Positions 1 through 12,399 of a DNA stretch of 64,000 nt are shown here, in pieces. How positions within the stretch are numbered: the first letter of the stretch is position 1; every line of letters starts with the position of its first letter. The position numbers were made by a program, and so were the translations under genes. This DNA comes from Progne subis subis (taxonomy: Eukaryota; Chordata; Aves; Passeriformes; Hirundinidae): the NCBI GenBank assembly GCA_022316685.1, contig JAKJHU010000062.1, positions 1,759,501-1,823,500 of the forward strand. The letters run 5' to 3'. The notes below the pieces were generated by a model. The model ran no database searches, was not told the origin of the DNA, and worked only from the letters and a program-made list of their open reading frames with translations.

Positions 1-1779
1 AGAAAACCAAGAGCCGTGCTAGAAGTAGCATTAGGACATCCTGGGAGGAGCAGAGCATTCCCAGGAGGTAACCACAGATCTGAGGCAGGAAAGCACCAAA
101 ACCAGCTTAGCCTGAGGAAGGCTTGGCTGGGGATGATGGCAAATAAACACTAATAGTGCTGTAAATGGTCCAGGAATCTCTCACTCCCACAAAGTGCCAC
201 TGCTCAGCTCTTTATGGAGCAAATCAAGAGAGGGGAATGGGAAAAGAGGGGCTCATTACTACATGCTATGTTGCTCATATGTGCATTTTGTGACATAGGC
301 TCAAAGTGTGGAAGAGGAAGGTGGTAATGCCATGGAGAAAAAAAAAAATAGTCTCACCATTCTGTCAATCTTAATTGATTCAAGGATAAAGAATATGGAT
401 ATATTTGCAGTGCACAACGGTATGGCATTGCTTTTGAGCACTTCATGCTCATCTATCTTATTTACATACATATCTAAAATTTGTACATAGAGGATACAGA
501 ATAAATTTAGATTTGATGTAGGTCAAAGATCAATTACACATTTTCCTGTATTTCAAACTTCCATCTTGCCTGGCTGTTAAAATAATGACTGAGAGTTGAA
601 ATATTTAATGGAAACATTTCCAACTCCAGTAAAGTATATAATCATAAGTCAATACTGGAGAGAGATTATCTGCCAGGCCAATTTAGTGATCATTTTGACA
701 GAGGCCTAGACCATTTCTTTGGGTTGCTTTTTGTTATCTACCTTGGCTCTCCTCCTCCATCACTGTGTGTGTCAACATGCTGTCTGCACCCAGCAAAACA
801 CTCTGATAGTGACCCTTACTCAGTGTATTTGCCAGGCAGGAATGCTTCCACTTGTGTCTCCCATCTTCATCTCTATCTGCGCACATTGTGAAGCTTAGCC
901 AGAGAAAAAATAATAATAACTATTTCTTTTTCTTTTTTTTTTTTTTTTCTTTTTTTTTTTTTCCTTTTTTTTTGTTAAAAAATCTACTACAATCTACTTG
1001 GGATGGCTGGTGTTGAGCCATGTGGAAAACTGAATATTATCAGACTTTGATTTTCAGCTGTAAAAAGCTCCTCTGACAACTGTAACCTGCTGTGTCTGTT
1101 ATCTGCCACAACTGGTGATGGATCAAGCCTGGATTTGGCAGAAACAGTGACCAGGGCTAAAAGTTGATCTATTTCATGATTGTGTTTTTCTATCTTCTGG
1201 GTTGTTTGGTGGGGTTTTCTTTAAGCACACTTTCATGTTTTCCTATCCTCCCAAAAATGTTCAAATATTTGCTCACGCAATGTAAATAAAGGAAAATCAT
1301 CCAGCAATCCCTCAAATGTTCCTAATTGCCTACGCATAAAATGGTTTGGGGAAGATAAATTGAGAAGTGGTCAGTGACAAGGGAGACTGAGAAAAAGAAA
1401 CAAACAGGGACTGTGGCAAGGTTTTGACTGTATAGATTTTAAAGTATTTTAAAGGCTTTTTTCAACGTAATATGCAGCAGCTTCTTATAATTTTCTCAGC
1501 AGTAGGTAGTTTACAGTCATCTGTACCTAGAACAAATCTTGTCAAAAATGAAGGTCTGTAGTGATTGCTGGGTATAATTTTATACATTTAGCTGATTTTT
1601 CTGAAAGCTTCCACTGTGCTGCTGTTGTCAGACTAAATTATCAATTTAGCCATTTGTTGTTCAATGAATAAAAAAAAAAAAACAAAAAAACCTCCTATGG
1701 CATTGGAGATGTTGTGGTTTCAATAAAGCAAAAGCTTTAACAAGTCAAACTACACAAAGCAAAGTGCGTACTGTATATA
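1..1779. other. Intergenic, no gene seen
   Basis: AT-rich, CpG-poor. Contains an impure T-rich run (922-973) and an A-rich run near 1669-1688. The short open frame around 308-490 has no recognisable product and a composition like its surroundings. Confidence 0.6.
922..973. repeat. Impure poly(T) tract
   Basis: About 52 bases of T broken by four short C interruptions. Simple-sequence repeat with no flanking element that it could be the tail of. Confidence 0.85.
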
Positions 1780-2465
1780 AGAACAGTGTTTCTACTCCTT
1801 TAAACACCACTTTCGATTAAAAAAAAGCCAATTACATATTCACTTAACACATTCCTCCTACTTCAGGCCAATGATGCAGACCAAAGCTGTTTACTGCTCG
1901 GTACCTCGCAAAAGGAAACCAAAATACAATATGTGCGAGGTAATAGGCCATTAGCACAAACATGCTCCCAGTAAAAATCCTTTGTGTAGGCACCTTTCTA
2001 AAAGCTGCCAATCGTGGGTGATAGAAGTATTATAAAGGTAGTGATTTTAATACTATTTAAGGCATTAAAAGCTGAAGACTATCTGTTTAAAGCATTAGAG
2101 TAAGAGCTGCATGTATCTAATACCTTTTAAAATGCCCTTCTGCTGATTTATATTCATCCTGAACCTGCTAATAATGAGTATACATAAGCAAATACCATCT
2201 TCCACCTATTCAGCATGTCATTGATATGAAAGCCCCAGAAAATATCTCACGTAATCAGAGTGTTCAGAGAGTTATCTAGCACAAATTACTCATTAACTCA
2301 ATAGCACATAATAAAAAAGAACATCAATTAATTAATGAGTCACCCTCAGATCACTTTGATTACAACACAGCTCTGTTGAAACAGCAGTTATAAATGGAGC
2401 TGCCTCTCTTTATTCATTGTTTGCAATTGGCCCATTATTTTGCAGAGACCAGTGTCATATTTAAC
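1780..2465. promoter_or_regulatory. Candidate conserved non-coding block
   Basis: Repeat-free, AT-rich and complex sequence with dense homeodomain- and SOX-like words: TAATTAATTAATGA near 2325-2340, TTTGATTA, CATTGTTTGCAATTGG near 2417, and TATAAATGG. This texture is typical of vertebrate developmental enhancers in gene deserts. It is inference from composition only; conservation could not be tested here. Confidence 0.3.
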
Positions 2466-2671
2466 ATATGCCTGCAGGTAATTGTGTGATTAGTTTCATA
2501 AATGAAGATGCAGAGGGGGATCACAGGAGCTCCTCTCTCTGCAGCCAAGTCGGAAGGTGCAGGAATGCAGAGCTCTGCAGCAGCCACAGGGGCAGCCTGC
2601 ACGGCCCTGGGGACAGGACAACACCCAGAGCTGGTCCTACTGACCTCTAATCCAACCCCAAAATCTCAAAA

Positions 2672-2948
2672 CCCTGGGAAAACACTCGTGGTTTGGGCGT
2701 CCCTCCTCTGCGGGTGTTGGTCTCTTCTTCCAAGTGATGAGCGGAAATGGCCTCAAGTTGGGCCAGGGGAGGTTTAGATTGGAAACATTTTTTCACCAAA
2801 AAAAGGGGTTGTCAAGCACTGTCCACCATCCCTGGAGGTATTTGTGGATGTGGAGTTTAGGACATGGTTCAGTGGTGGGCTGGGCAGTGCTGAGTTAAGG
2901 GTTTGACTCTTTGGTCTTAGAGGTCTTTTCCAACCGTGGTGATTATCG
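2672..2948 (+). mobile_element. CR1 LINE 3' fragment, plus orientation
   Basis: Matches the 3' part of avian CR1 elements as I know them: CTCGTGGTTTGGGCGTCCCT, GGTGTTGGTCTCTTCTTCC, CAAGTTGGGCCAGGGGAGG, CACCATCCCTGGAGG, GGACATGGTTCAGTGGTGGG and AGAGGTCTTTTCCAACCG. Compared with typical copies it lacks several short internal stretches and the terminal octamer array, so it is a degraded, 5'-truncated copy. The 2466-2671 sequence before it is GC-richer but not recognised. Confidence 0.85.
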
Positions 2949-5900
2949 TGCAGAGGTCACACTACCAACATTTCACAGTAAAGAATACAGAAACAGAGAG
3001 ATTAGGAGGGCTGCTCGAGGTCAGTCAATAAGTCTGCCTTCCTCAAACCCCACGATTAGCGTGGCTTGTAACCATCCCATTCCAGGAATTGCAAAGACAG
3101 GCTCCAGGGCAGAGCTTGGAGCAACAAATCCCAACTCCTCTTTGATGCTCAGGGACAGGGAGAGGCTGAACATCCAGAGTTCCATTGAGCAAGGAGTTGA
3201 GCAAGGAGGCCTGGTTGTTTGGCTGGTTTTTGCAATTTTTTTTAAGGGAAAAATGAATGAAAGAACACAAAGTCACCACCTAAAGTTCCTAAAGTATCTT
3301 GGTTAAATGCCATTCCAATAAGCGTATAGTGTAATTATAACAGTTCCCTTAGGTAAGTAAGAAACATCTGTTAGTAACACATAGCAGGTGTTAGCAATTA
3401 CACATACTGATTTTTTTAAAGTGTTTTTAATTAAAAAGAATTCTGTTTTCTGAAAAGGAAAGCATGGTAAGTCCAAACAAGCTTTTGTTTGTGTGGCTCT
3501 AGATCATGCAGTATGCAAAATGATAAAGGTAAAATCAACTTAAATTAGCAAAGGTTTGCACGTTTGACTCCAGTTTATTGCAATCAAAACCAAATTGGGA
3601 TTCACTGCATTATTGTAAAGCACATAACATTAGTATTCTAAGCCAGGTCTCATTAAATGCATGAAATCCATACAGTTCAAGTAAACCCCAAACACATCTA
3701 AGTGGAGCATTTGAACCTGGGAAGATTGCTATAGTTAAGCAAAATATGATAGGTATTGTAAGAGAGGAGAAAATTGCTAGGAAATTCTGTATAATATTTT
3801 CACCACAATCCCTTTGTCCCACAACAGGGAAACAACATCTAGATTATGATAGAGCAAAATCAAACTACGTTGTCAAATTACTTTGAAAAACTAGCCAAGA
3901 ACAATTTACATTTAGCAAAGGGATAGGCTGCGCCATGGAGAAATTATAAGCAAGAGCCACACTGGAAGGCCAACCAGTTAGAGGTGGTTTCAATCCAAAT
4001 TAGAAAGTAACGAGATGACAAATTTGTTTCCCTGTCCCAACACTGTCTTTCCATAGATGAGAATGTCAGGATGTAAATCTTGCCATAAACTTCGATTTTC
4101 ATTTCATATAAAATAAGTAAGCAAATGAGTTGGCGGTGAAAAGAGAAAGAAGCAGCAACATTAGTACAACCTATGGATTTGTCTTTGTATCCAACTGGGA
4201 TCCAGGTTGTGATTGTTTGTCATACACAAAACTGTGGTTCCCTTCACAAAAATCTCTGAGCTCCAATGCCAAAAAGCAGTCTTTCTACCTACAGTCTACA
4301 GCAATATAAAATTAGATTATTTTTCTTTATGTTCTTCCCAAGAGTGGAGGGTTTATGAGGAGACATATATATAAAATAACGGGTATAAAAAGCCCTGTCA
4401 GTAAACTGTTAGGCCAAAGACAAAAGTAGTTCATAAGTATTTTTTTCATCTGAATACACAGATCTGGAAATCAAGACCAGATTTTTAATATTTTTCTGCT
4501 TCCAGGAAACTTATTTTTTCCTATGTTATCTGTAAGTATTTCTAAGAATTTTTATTCCTTATTAAAATATATATAACATTTGTTTAAGCCTTTTTTTTAA
4601 TACCAAGGACATAAAACCACTGTCAATGGCATCCAGTCAATACACTGCCAGTATTGGAACCAGATTTCTGGATAAATAGAATGAGGATAAACCAATATGG
4701 GTAACTCTTGGAGTTACACTGTAAGAACTTTTAGGTACATAATGCACAGCTTTATTCACAACTGCAGTTTAAGATCCAGGTATCTAAATCAGATGTCCCA
4801 CTGCAAATCAAACACATGAGCTGAGAAAAATAATAATGAACCAATAGCTATAAAAGAAATGGTTGGTTTGTTTGTTTGTTTGTTTTTTGGTTTTTTTTGT
4901 TCAAGTCTAAGCAGAGCATTTCAGTACTCCTTGTACACAATGCCTTTCTGGAGAACAGTAGCTTTGTGACAATGAGTGCATACTAATAAAAAATAAAGAA
5001 AAAGTGCATAAATGTCTAAAAAAATACCTTCAATTTAGAATGACAGATTCACATCTGTTCCTACATCTCTCAATCACCATATAAGTGATAAAATATCACC
5101 ACCAAGACTGTAGCAGAAAGGGAAATTTCTGCTTTGACCTCCCATCCCAGTTTATTTTGGTAGCACTGCAACAGGCTTTTCCTCTCCCTTCTCCTCAAAG
5201 CCATCTTAAAATGCAGGAATCACTTTTGCCACATCTTGTATGAAAAATCTGGAAGATCCTGATCTTGGAGCCTTGAAAGTCATCTGGAAGCAGCTCTGTG
5301 TAACTGAAGTCACAGCGCACAGGACTCAGTGTCACTGGCATTTACTGAGAAAGTGAAGCAACACAGAAGTGCCATAAAATTTCAGGGCTGCAGTCACCCT
5401 TGCCTCCTCCTGCAGTATTGTAACAGGGAGTTTATAGAGAGGTTGGATTTTTAAGGGCAGGCTGGGTATCAATTTGGTCCAAAGTTTTTATTGTGCTAAT
5501 GAACTGTAACAGCTCTAATCTATTTTTAGATGGTGGCATTTCAAGTCTTTCAGCTCCTCAGTTCAAAATCCATAATGTGGAGATAATACACCACTTTTCT
5601 ACCTCAAAGGATATGTGAGGGTAGTAATTGTGGGATTTTTCAATAGTGCCAGCTGAGCGTATGAAATACCAAAGCAGGAGAATGGCAAAATATACAAATT
5701 GGAGCTTAGGAATTGTCTAAAATCTCTAATTGATGGGAAAGTCCTGGGGGAAAAAAATTGCTCTGCCTTTATTTTTTCTTATCACAGTTCCAAACCACTT
5801 TTTAATAGTCCCTATCAGAGAAAGACACTTGGCTAGAGAAGAACTTTGGTCTGATCCAGAATATTCTTCCCTGAGTTTCTTCAAGGACTAATGCAGTTAG

Positions 5901-6078
5901 AAAGAATGAGGCAAGGAAAACAATTACAATCTCCACAATTTGTTTTCACGTTCATGTTTATTCTTCAGCAAGGCACGTGCCAATTATGCCTGCCTGCCTC
6001 TCAAGCCATTATTAATTGGTTGATTACATAAAACAGAAGTTGGATGAGACGTGATCTGAAAGACCAGAAAGAGAGGAA
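2949..6078. other. Intergenic, no gene seen
   Basis: Over 3 kb of AT-rich unique-looking sequence, with only a short (GTTT)n run near 4868-4885. The open frames at 2911-3306 and 3610-3822 have no domain, splice context or codon signal that I recognise. Confidence 0.6.
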
Positions 6079-6178
6079 ATATTTATTTAAATATATATAT
6101 ATATAAACAAATTAATATAATATAATATAATATAATATAATATAATATAATATAATATAATATAATATTTATTTAAAT
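6079..6178. repeat. (AT)n plus (TATAA)n microsatellite with flanking 14-bp direct repeat
   Basis: An AT dinucleotide run (about 6091-6105) is followed by roughly eleven TATAA pentamers (about 6114-6168). The word ATATTTATTTAAAT occurs on both sides, at 6079-6092 and 6165-6178. Confidence 0.9.
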
Positions 6179-8895
6179 TCACAAGGAAGGAAATGTTGCA
6201 GCTCTAATTTAAAAAGATGGTACCTTTAGCCCTGCTACAGCTGTGCTTCCTTGTGGTTCCTAGCAAAAAGAAAACCAAACTAAACCCAGCCCATGACACA
6301 TCTTTAGTGTGTCCTTTGTGTCCAACCTACTATGGACAAAGATCTCTGGGAGCAAATATGTTTAGGTTCTGTTGGAGAACTTGAGTAACCAGTGCAGCAA
6401 ATCAAGTTCATGAGCTCTTTCACCTGCCTCTACCTTGCCCAAAGAGAAGGTTTAGTTCTGGTAGAAAAAAATCACCCACAGCATCACCCAGAAAAACAGT
6501 TTCTGCTATCTCCCTGAAAAAAACATGAAGCCTGTTTAATTTTTCCTAACTTTTTTCCTAATTCAATTTTTCCTACCATATTCACACCTCATTCTCACCC
6601 AAGCCCCAACCTGGCAATTCAGGACTCTGACGTTTGCTCTCTCTTTGTTATTGTTCACAATTAATTAACTAACTCAGACCAAAAATCTTTCCATTACAGA
6701 GACATTTGGACATGTCTCTGATCATACACAAGGCCCATAAAAATCAGGTTAATCCTTGCTAAAATCCAAAGAGGTGCTGCTGGTGGCAGCAGCAGAGAGA
6801 TGATTTTACCTCTGGGAAGAATAATGGGTAGCAGGAGGCAGTCCTCTGCCATTTTACATCAATTGTTTGCCACAACCCTGGCTAATCTTTTTATCTAGTC
6901 AAAGCATCCAAAGTGTCACAGAAGGTCTCTGAATAACTTGGAAGCCAGCTTAAGCCACGGCATACTGGCTTTCCCTCAACACCTCAGCCAAAATTTGAAT
7001 GCAGAATTTGAGAGCTGAGAACTTACTCTGATAAGCTATCACACCCCCTGATCTCTCTCTCAAAGACACTGAAAAATTCTGGAGGTTTCCCTGCTGCATT
7101 CACACATCTTGCTCTCCAATAAGACTTCAGCCCACCATGTATCACTAATTCCTACACACCTGTGTGTGCACAATTTCTATTTCTACAAGCAGCAGTGGAA
7201 TTCAGGAAGATCTCCCATTCAAAAATGAAGCACAATCAACATTAAAAAAAAAAAAAAGTGACTTTTACTAGTCTTTGAGTATAAGTCTTAGAGCATGACT
7301 TGCTTTCAAACAAGTCAGTTAAAATAAGGACTTTGTGGTAGACTTTGTTGTAGCAGGTTTTTTTTCTGTCTGCAGGAAATTCCAATGCCTTTATCCCTCA
7401 GCCCTCTACCACCAGAACAGCACAGCCAGACCCGAAGGCATCAGTGAAGAAAGCCCTGCAGAAGGGATGGGATTCCCAGGGGCAGGCACATACCTGTCCT
7501 CTGCTGTGATCTTTGGCCTCTGTGGTCACCTGAGACAGAAACGAGGGGCAGGCTCCTGGGAAGAAGGGTGAAATCCAGCGCTGCAGCCACCCTTGCTCCT
7601 CTCTCAGAATCCACTTAGGTACTTCATGGTTTCTCAGATGTGTTTTTGAGCCTTTTGGCCAACATCTCAATATTTCGTTCGCAAGAGCTGAAAGTGCTGT
7701 GAGCCAGGTATTTGTTACTGGTGAGATCTCAGAGGCTTGGAATTGTTCCAGTTTTGACCTCTGGATACTCATTTGGACCCTTTCTCTTGGAAATGCAAGT
7801 TTGCCCCACTGCTTTTTTCCTACCTTTTAGCCCACAATTCTGCCAGCACACAGTTAAAATGCTGAGGCAATGCCAGTGGCTGTTAAAAATGCAAAGGGAC
7901 AGAAACGATTAGTGCTATCAAACTTTTTATTTTAATGGAAGTTAGACAAGCCCCAGGCATATTTGCACCTGCAATTGCTTGCTCCTTGCACTGCTATGCC
8001 CCATAGATCTGCTTGTTTCAATTGACCCTAAGGCAGTAACTTGCAGAATCTATCCATATCATTTTCTGCTTTCTGCTGACACATTTTCAAATCACAGATT
8101 TAATGGTCATAATTCTCACATTTAAAAACTCAGACTGGGCAGTCCGGTGCTGTATTTATTTCCAGGTGGAAAAACAAAGTCTCGTGTCATCCAAATCATC
8201 TGAGCTGCAAAAAAGATAAAGGAGTGTGTGAAGTTGCTTGGGTTTTTTTCCTCAGATTTTAATATTTCTTCTATTTAGTAGCAGCAATGGATTTACATAT
8301 TCAGTTGTGTTATCTAATCACTACCAAAAAAAATTTCAAGCCAAAAAGAATTAACAGAAGAGAGATCAGGGAGGAAAGGTGAGAGAGGGATCACCATCAT
8401 CATCATCCTCCTCCTCAAGGAGGTAAAATGGATTCCCTCAAATCACAAAAGTCAATACTTATGAAAAGCTAACTCGTGGGAAACCTTTATCACACCCCAT
8501 TCTCCCAGGGTCAGGTTGGACAGATTTGTCCTCCAATATACAGGATTATCCCACAATTTATAAATCAAAGAAATAATTTCCCTATCAATGAGGATACAAT
8601 AATTATTTGTAGAGCAAGTCTGCAGTCCAGTATTGAAATCAGTTTTGCTCCGTCAAAAATCCGAGCCATGCAAAAGTTCCTGACTGATTGCTTTCTGCCT
8701 GTCTCAAAGGAGTCTGCTGTACAGACGTTTCAACCTTGAAATCCCTTTTCCACTCCTTTTTTCCCAGCTTTGCTTCACTACCATGGATGAGACCTCACCT
8801 CTTGGTCGGAGCTGCTCCAGCTGAAAAGGACTAGGGATGATTCTGCCCCTCTGGAGCCAGTTAAGAAATGTTTTGACTGGAGCATCTTGTAGTGC
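6179..8895. other. Intergenic, no gene seen
   Basis: No supported gene. A somewhat GC-richer patch at 7380-7760 gives overlapping open frames on both strands with no recognisable product. A short (ATC)n(CTC)n run lies near 8395-8425. Confidence 0.6.
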
Positions 8896-9169
8896 TTTTT
8901 TTTTTTTTTTTTTCCCTTTTTTATTTTTTTTTTTTTAAACAGTGCCTCTGCATTATTGATTTTGGGGGTTATGTGTTACAAGATAGAAAGGAAGAAAGGA
9001 TTTTTTTTTTTTTTTTAAATGCCAAGATTATAATGTTTTTTAGTTTGTTTTCACTCTGCCAGAGGGACTGAGTGCATATTCACTTCTCCAGTTCCTCGTG
9101 TTGCGAGCTGCTGTGCTGCCATTGAAGGCTCAGAAGAAGCTCCTGTTTGCATTTCCTTAATTAGCCTTT

Positions 9170-9212
<43 letters not shown>
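8896..9212. repeat. Cluster of T tracts (T18, T-rich, T16, T40)
   Basis: Pure T runs at 8896-8913, 9001-9016 and 9173-9212, plus a broken T-rich run at 8917-8937. They lie within 320 bases and all read T on the plus strand. The 40-base run is pure. Confidence 0.9.
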
Positions 9213-9213
<1 letters not shown>

Positions 9214-9845
9214 GTGGTGTCAGAGAGAAAAGATTTCAACGAGTTTTAAAGAGTGCCATTTCTGTGGCAGCAGCCATAAACAGGGGTTACGTAGGTGCCA
9301 GAAGACCTTCAGAGCAGGTGCGTCCTCTGGAAAAATAAGTGATTATTTAGCGCCAGAAATCATCTGCTGCAGATTTGGGGAAGGGTGTCTTTCTGCTGCC
9401 CTTTATCCCTATCTTCAAAGGGGATTGTGTGGGAATATAATTGATTAATAGATAGGCATTTGATGGAACTAGCACATCTCTCCTTTTCAGAGAAGGCAGC
9501 CTCAGAGCCTAAGGAAAGGAACATCCTAATTTGCTGTACAGTCAAATAACCGGCTCTTATTGTGGATTTCGTGAATATGTTCATTTAGGCCACCGAGCAG
9601 CAGGGTGCATAAGCTCATAATCGACTTTAACATGTGAAAAGTAACATTAGCAAGAGTTTCACAGGTTTGATAACATCAAAGCAATGCACGAATTGATATA
9701 ATTGGCAAATTTTGGAGTAAAGGCAATCACCATACTGGATCAGATTTCCTCTGTAACCCAGTATCCTCCTCATTCCAGCTGCCCTCGGATCCTTTACAGC
9801 AGTCTTTGTTACAGGGCCGGTCACAAATAAAAAGAAGGTCAAAAA
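9213..9845. promoter_or_regulatory. Possible conserved non-coding stretch
   Basis: Complex, repeat-free sequence with homeodomain-like words such as ATTGATTAATAG near 9440 and GTGATTATTTAGCGCC near 9339. CpG is retained more often than in the neighbouring desert. A weak call resting on texture alone. Confidence 0.2.
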
Positions 9846-9849
9846 GGAT

Positions 9850-9893
9850 TAAAAAAAAAAAAAAAAATTAAAAAAAAAAATCAAATAATAATA
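9850..9893. repeat. A-rich simple repeat
   Basis: Two A runs (about 17 and 10 bases) followed by AATAATAAT. No SINE or CR1 body precedes it. Confidence 0.8.
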
Positions 9894-10029
9894 AAACCTA
9901 ATTCTGAAAAGCAAAAGGACAGAACTTAAGAAAGTTTATTGCTGGCAGTAGGTCAGTCTTCCCGGGTGGTGGAATGAAAAGTAGCTGCAATTATCATCTC
10001 TGCGTGCTTGCAGTCATTAGGGATGGCTA

Positions 10030-10455
10030 ACTACCTTTAATCATGGCCATGGTTCAGTTCCCCCAGGGCAAGGGAGCGAGCAGCTACACCTGCAGCCAGT
10101 AATTACTGCCACTTTCTCTCCCCTGCCACCCGGGGACCGAGCTGCTGCTGCTGGCACCGAGCAGCTGCCAAAGGTGGCCTTGGAGGAGCTGCTGGCACGG
10201 CCCAGCCCCAAGGACGGGATGCTGGGATGCTCGGGATGCAGCAAACACGGGAGCGACGCAAAAGCCAGGTGAGACAAGCCTCAGTGAGAAAAACAGTTGT
10301 TGGAGTGCAGGGCATTCCTTTGGTTGCCCTGGAGGGTCAGAGACCTGGGCAGGGGGGTCTGGGACCACAGCCCAGAGCTCAGAGAGACACTGGCTTTGAT
10401 CTCAGCCCATGGGAGAGGCTTCTTGCACTGCAGGAAGCATTGCAGGCCACAAGAG
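10030..10455. other. GC-rich unassigned stretch
   Basis: Local GC and CpG content are higher than in the surrounding desert, with short GCTGCTG and GGGATGCT iterations. This yields several overlapping open frames on both strands, which is typical of GC-rich non-coding DNA. It directly abuts the LTR start at 10456 and may be older repeat sequence. I do not recognise it. Confidence 0.4.
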
Positions 10456-10958
10456 TGTGAAAGATTGTAGTTTAGTATATCACAGGGTGAGAAAAACAGT
10501 GGTTTTGGATTTCTTGTATTGAAGTGAATGGGGACAAGATGGAGAATTTGGGGCGTTGTCTCCTTCTTCTTCCCTCACTCCATTTGTGCAGTGACGTTGG
10601 CACAAAGTAGTTTGTGAGGATTGGATCAAAGAGAAGATGACCTTTTTAGTAATAGTGATAGACATTGGTAATAAATAGTAAATATCAAATACGTAGCAAT
10701 TAGTATAAAAGATAAGGACAGCCCTGGGACAGGGGGGAGTCACCAGATGTCCGAGCCGCGGCAAACATCTTGCAGGACACTGAGAAAATTGTAAGATAAG
10801 AACTAACAAACACGAAGCATGCAACCTTGAAGACTCCGTCTTTTCCTGCGTTTGGCTCAGAGCTTTGCAGAGGGCAAAAAAGACTCTAAAACCACCTGAA
10901 TGTGGGGAATTTAAGCTCCAGCAAGCAGCCCCTCAACAACTGCCAAAACAGGGCAGCA
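10456..10958 (+). mobile_element. Putative endogenous retrovirus LTR, plus orientation
   Basis: Begins TGTGAAAG and ends ...GCAGCA, giving the TG...CA ends of an LTR about 503 bases long. Contains a TATA-like TATAAAAG near 10704, and a primer-binding-site-like sequence follows five bases after its end. I could not see a paired second LTR or a clear target-site duplication. The family is not identified, and the exact right edge (10950 or 10958) is uncertain. Confidence 0.5.
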
Positions 10959-10963
10959 ACAAC

Positions 10964-10981
10964 TGGCACCCCAGATGGGAC
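10964..10981 (+). other. Putative retroviral primer binding site
   Basis: An 18-base stretch opening TGGCACCCC and ending GGGAC. It resembles lysine-tRNA-type primer binding sites (about 13 of 18 positions agree with the Lys1,2 type by eye). Its position just inside the LTR supports the retroviral reading. Confidence 0.4.
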
Positions 10982-11400
10982 AGCGACAACAGTAAAAGCA
11001 AAAAGACTTCCAGAAGCTGTGAAAGCAGACCTCGGAAACAGGAAGAGCAGAGAACTCGTACTTGGAGCTAGCTGCAGCTGCAAAGCCTGAAAGCAGAGAA
11101 GATACAATAGTACAGCAAGCAAGGACACGAAACGATGGGTTTGAGTTTTTGGGTTTGCCTGAGATAGACCTTAAGACCGTAGAAAAAATATGCTGAGCAA
11201 GATAGGAGAAGGTTTTAAGCTCAATAATTGAATATTGTGGATTGTTAATAGAAAGCAAACAAGCAAGCATTGTTTGAAGCAGGTGTGCTTTTGGTGATTG
11301 GCTAGAACAATTGTTCATAAGCTTTAGCAATGTGGTATTGGCTGGAAAACTTCTAAAATGCTCCGGAACAAAGAGACCTTTGGCTGCCCGCAGTAGACAC
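10982..11400 (+). mobile_element. Possible degraded internal part of the LTR element
   Basis: A stretch of A/G-rich sequence after the primer binding site, changing near 11400 into A-rich CA-repeat-like sequence. No gag, pol or env reading frame is present, so any internal region is only a short non-coding remnant. The right end is arbitrary. Confidence 0.3.
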
Positions 11401-11530
11401 GGGCATTCTTAAAAAAAACCCACAACATTCTTAAAAAAATAACACAACCCAAAACCACAAACCCACAAACCAACAAGATCCCGAGAGCAACAACCAAAAA
11501 TAAATTAAAAAAAAAAAAAGAGAGAGAAAT
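11401..11530. repeat. A/C-rich low-complexity sequence
   Basis: Repeated ACAACC/AAACCCAC-like words ending in an A13 run. Simple sequence, no gene. Confidence 0.6.
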
Positions 11531-11802
11531 TCTAAACAAAATTCTAAACAAATTGCCCCAACAAAATCCTTGCCTGTCCAAATTCTCATCCCCTACACGA
11601 TGTTTGATTGCAGGGTACAAACAGCCCGTTTCTAAGACACAAGAACTGTTAGTGTATTTATATTAATAGGTCCTGTGAAAAGAGCAATATTCTATTTTTC
11701 ACCTTAAATATAACATTTAAAAGAAGTTTAATATTCCATTTATTTGGTTTTCTCAATTTAAATTTATATCAATTAAATTACTGGGGTTTGTTTTCATCAA
11801 AA

Positions 11803-11833
11803 TATTATTATTATTATTATTTATTATTATTAT
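11803..11833. repeat. (ATT)n microsatellite
   Basis: About ten ATT units with one interruption. Confidence 0.9.
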
Positions 11834-12399
11834 TCTATAAGAAAATCACCATGCCCAAGTCAAGCTTTTTTCTTAAACTTCTAAGTGCCTTGAAGTAAGA
11901 AAATGTCAGTTTAGTTGCAAAAAATTAAAACATGTTGAAAACTTTTCTCCCAAAAATAGGCCAAATTTTTTTCTAACGAAACCTCAGAGTGCAAGTTTTT
12001 TTGCCTTCCAAAGTTGAAATGGGTCATTTTCTGCCCAAAATATGAACATGAAATATCCACAGAGGACCTCTGAATTCCAACACCCACAGAAGGGACAGAC
12101 TCCTCATGTGCTACACGAGTTAATCCTTCCTGGCCTTGAGTTTCAGAGAATGGCAATATAAAATGAAAATATTTCTGATTATTACCAGTCTGAAGCCAGT
12201 GCAACTTGCTGCTTCTACCCACCTTTTACTGGTCACCACAGCATACAAATTTTTGTGATTATATGGATACATGTTGAGTCGGTAAAAATTAATAATTGCA
12301 AGATTATTTCATAGACTGTTCCGAGTCAGGCCAAGGTTAGAGGATTCCCCTTGAAATGCAAGGCAATAATGTATAACCCTTTAGCAAAGGTTAAGCAAA

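Noticed and set aside
10041..10460. Several overlapping open frames on both strands
   Set aside because: GC-rich non-coding DNA has few stops; none has a recognisable product and they contradict one another.
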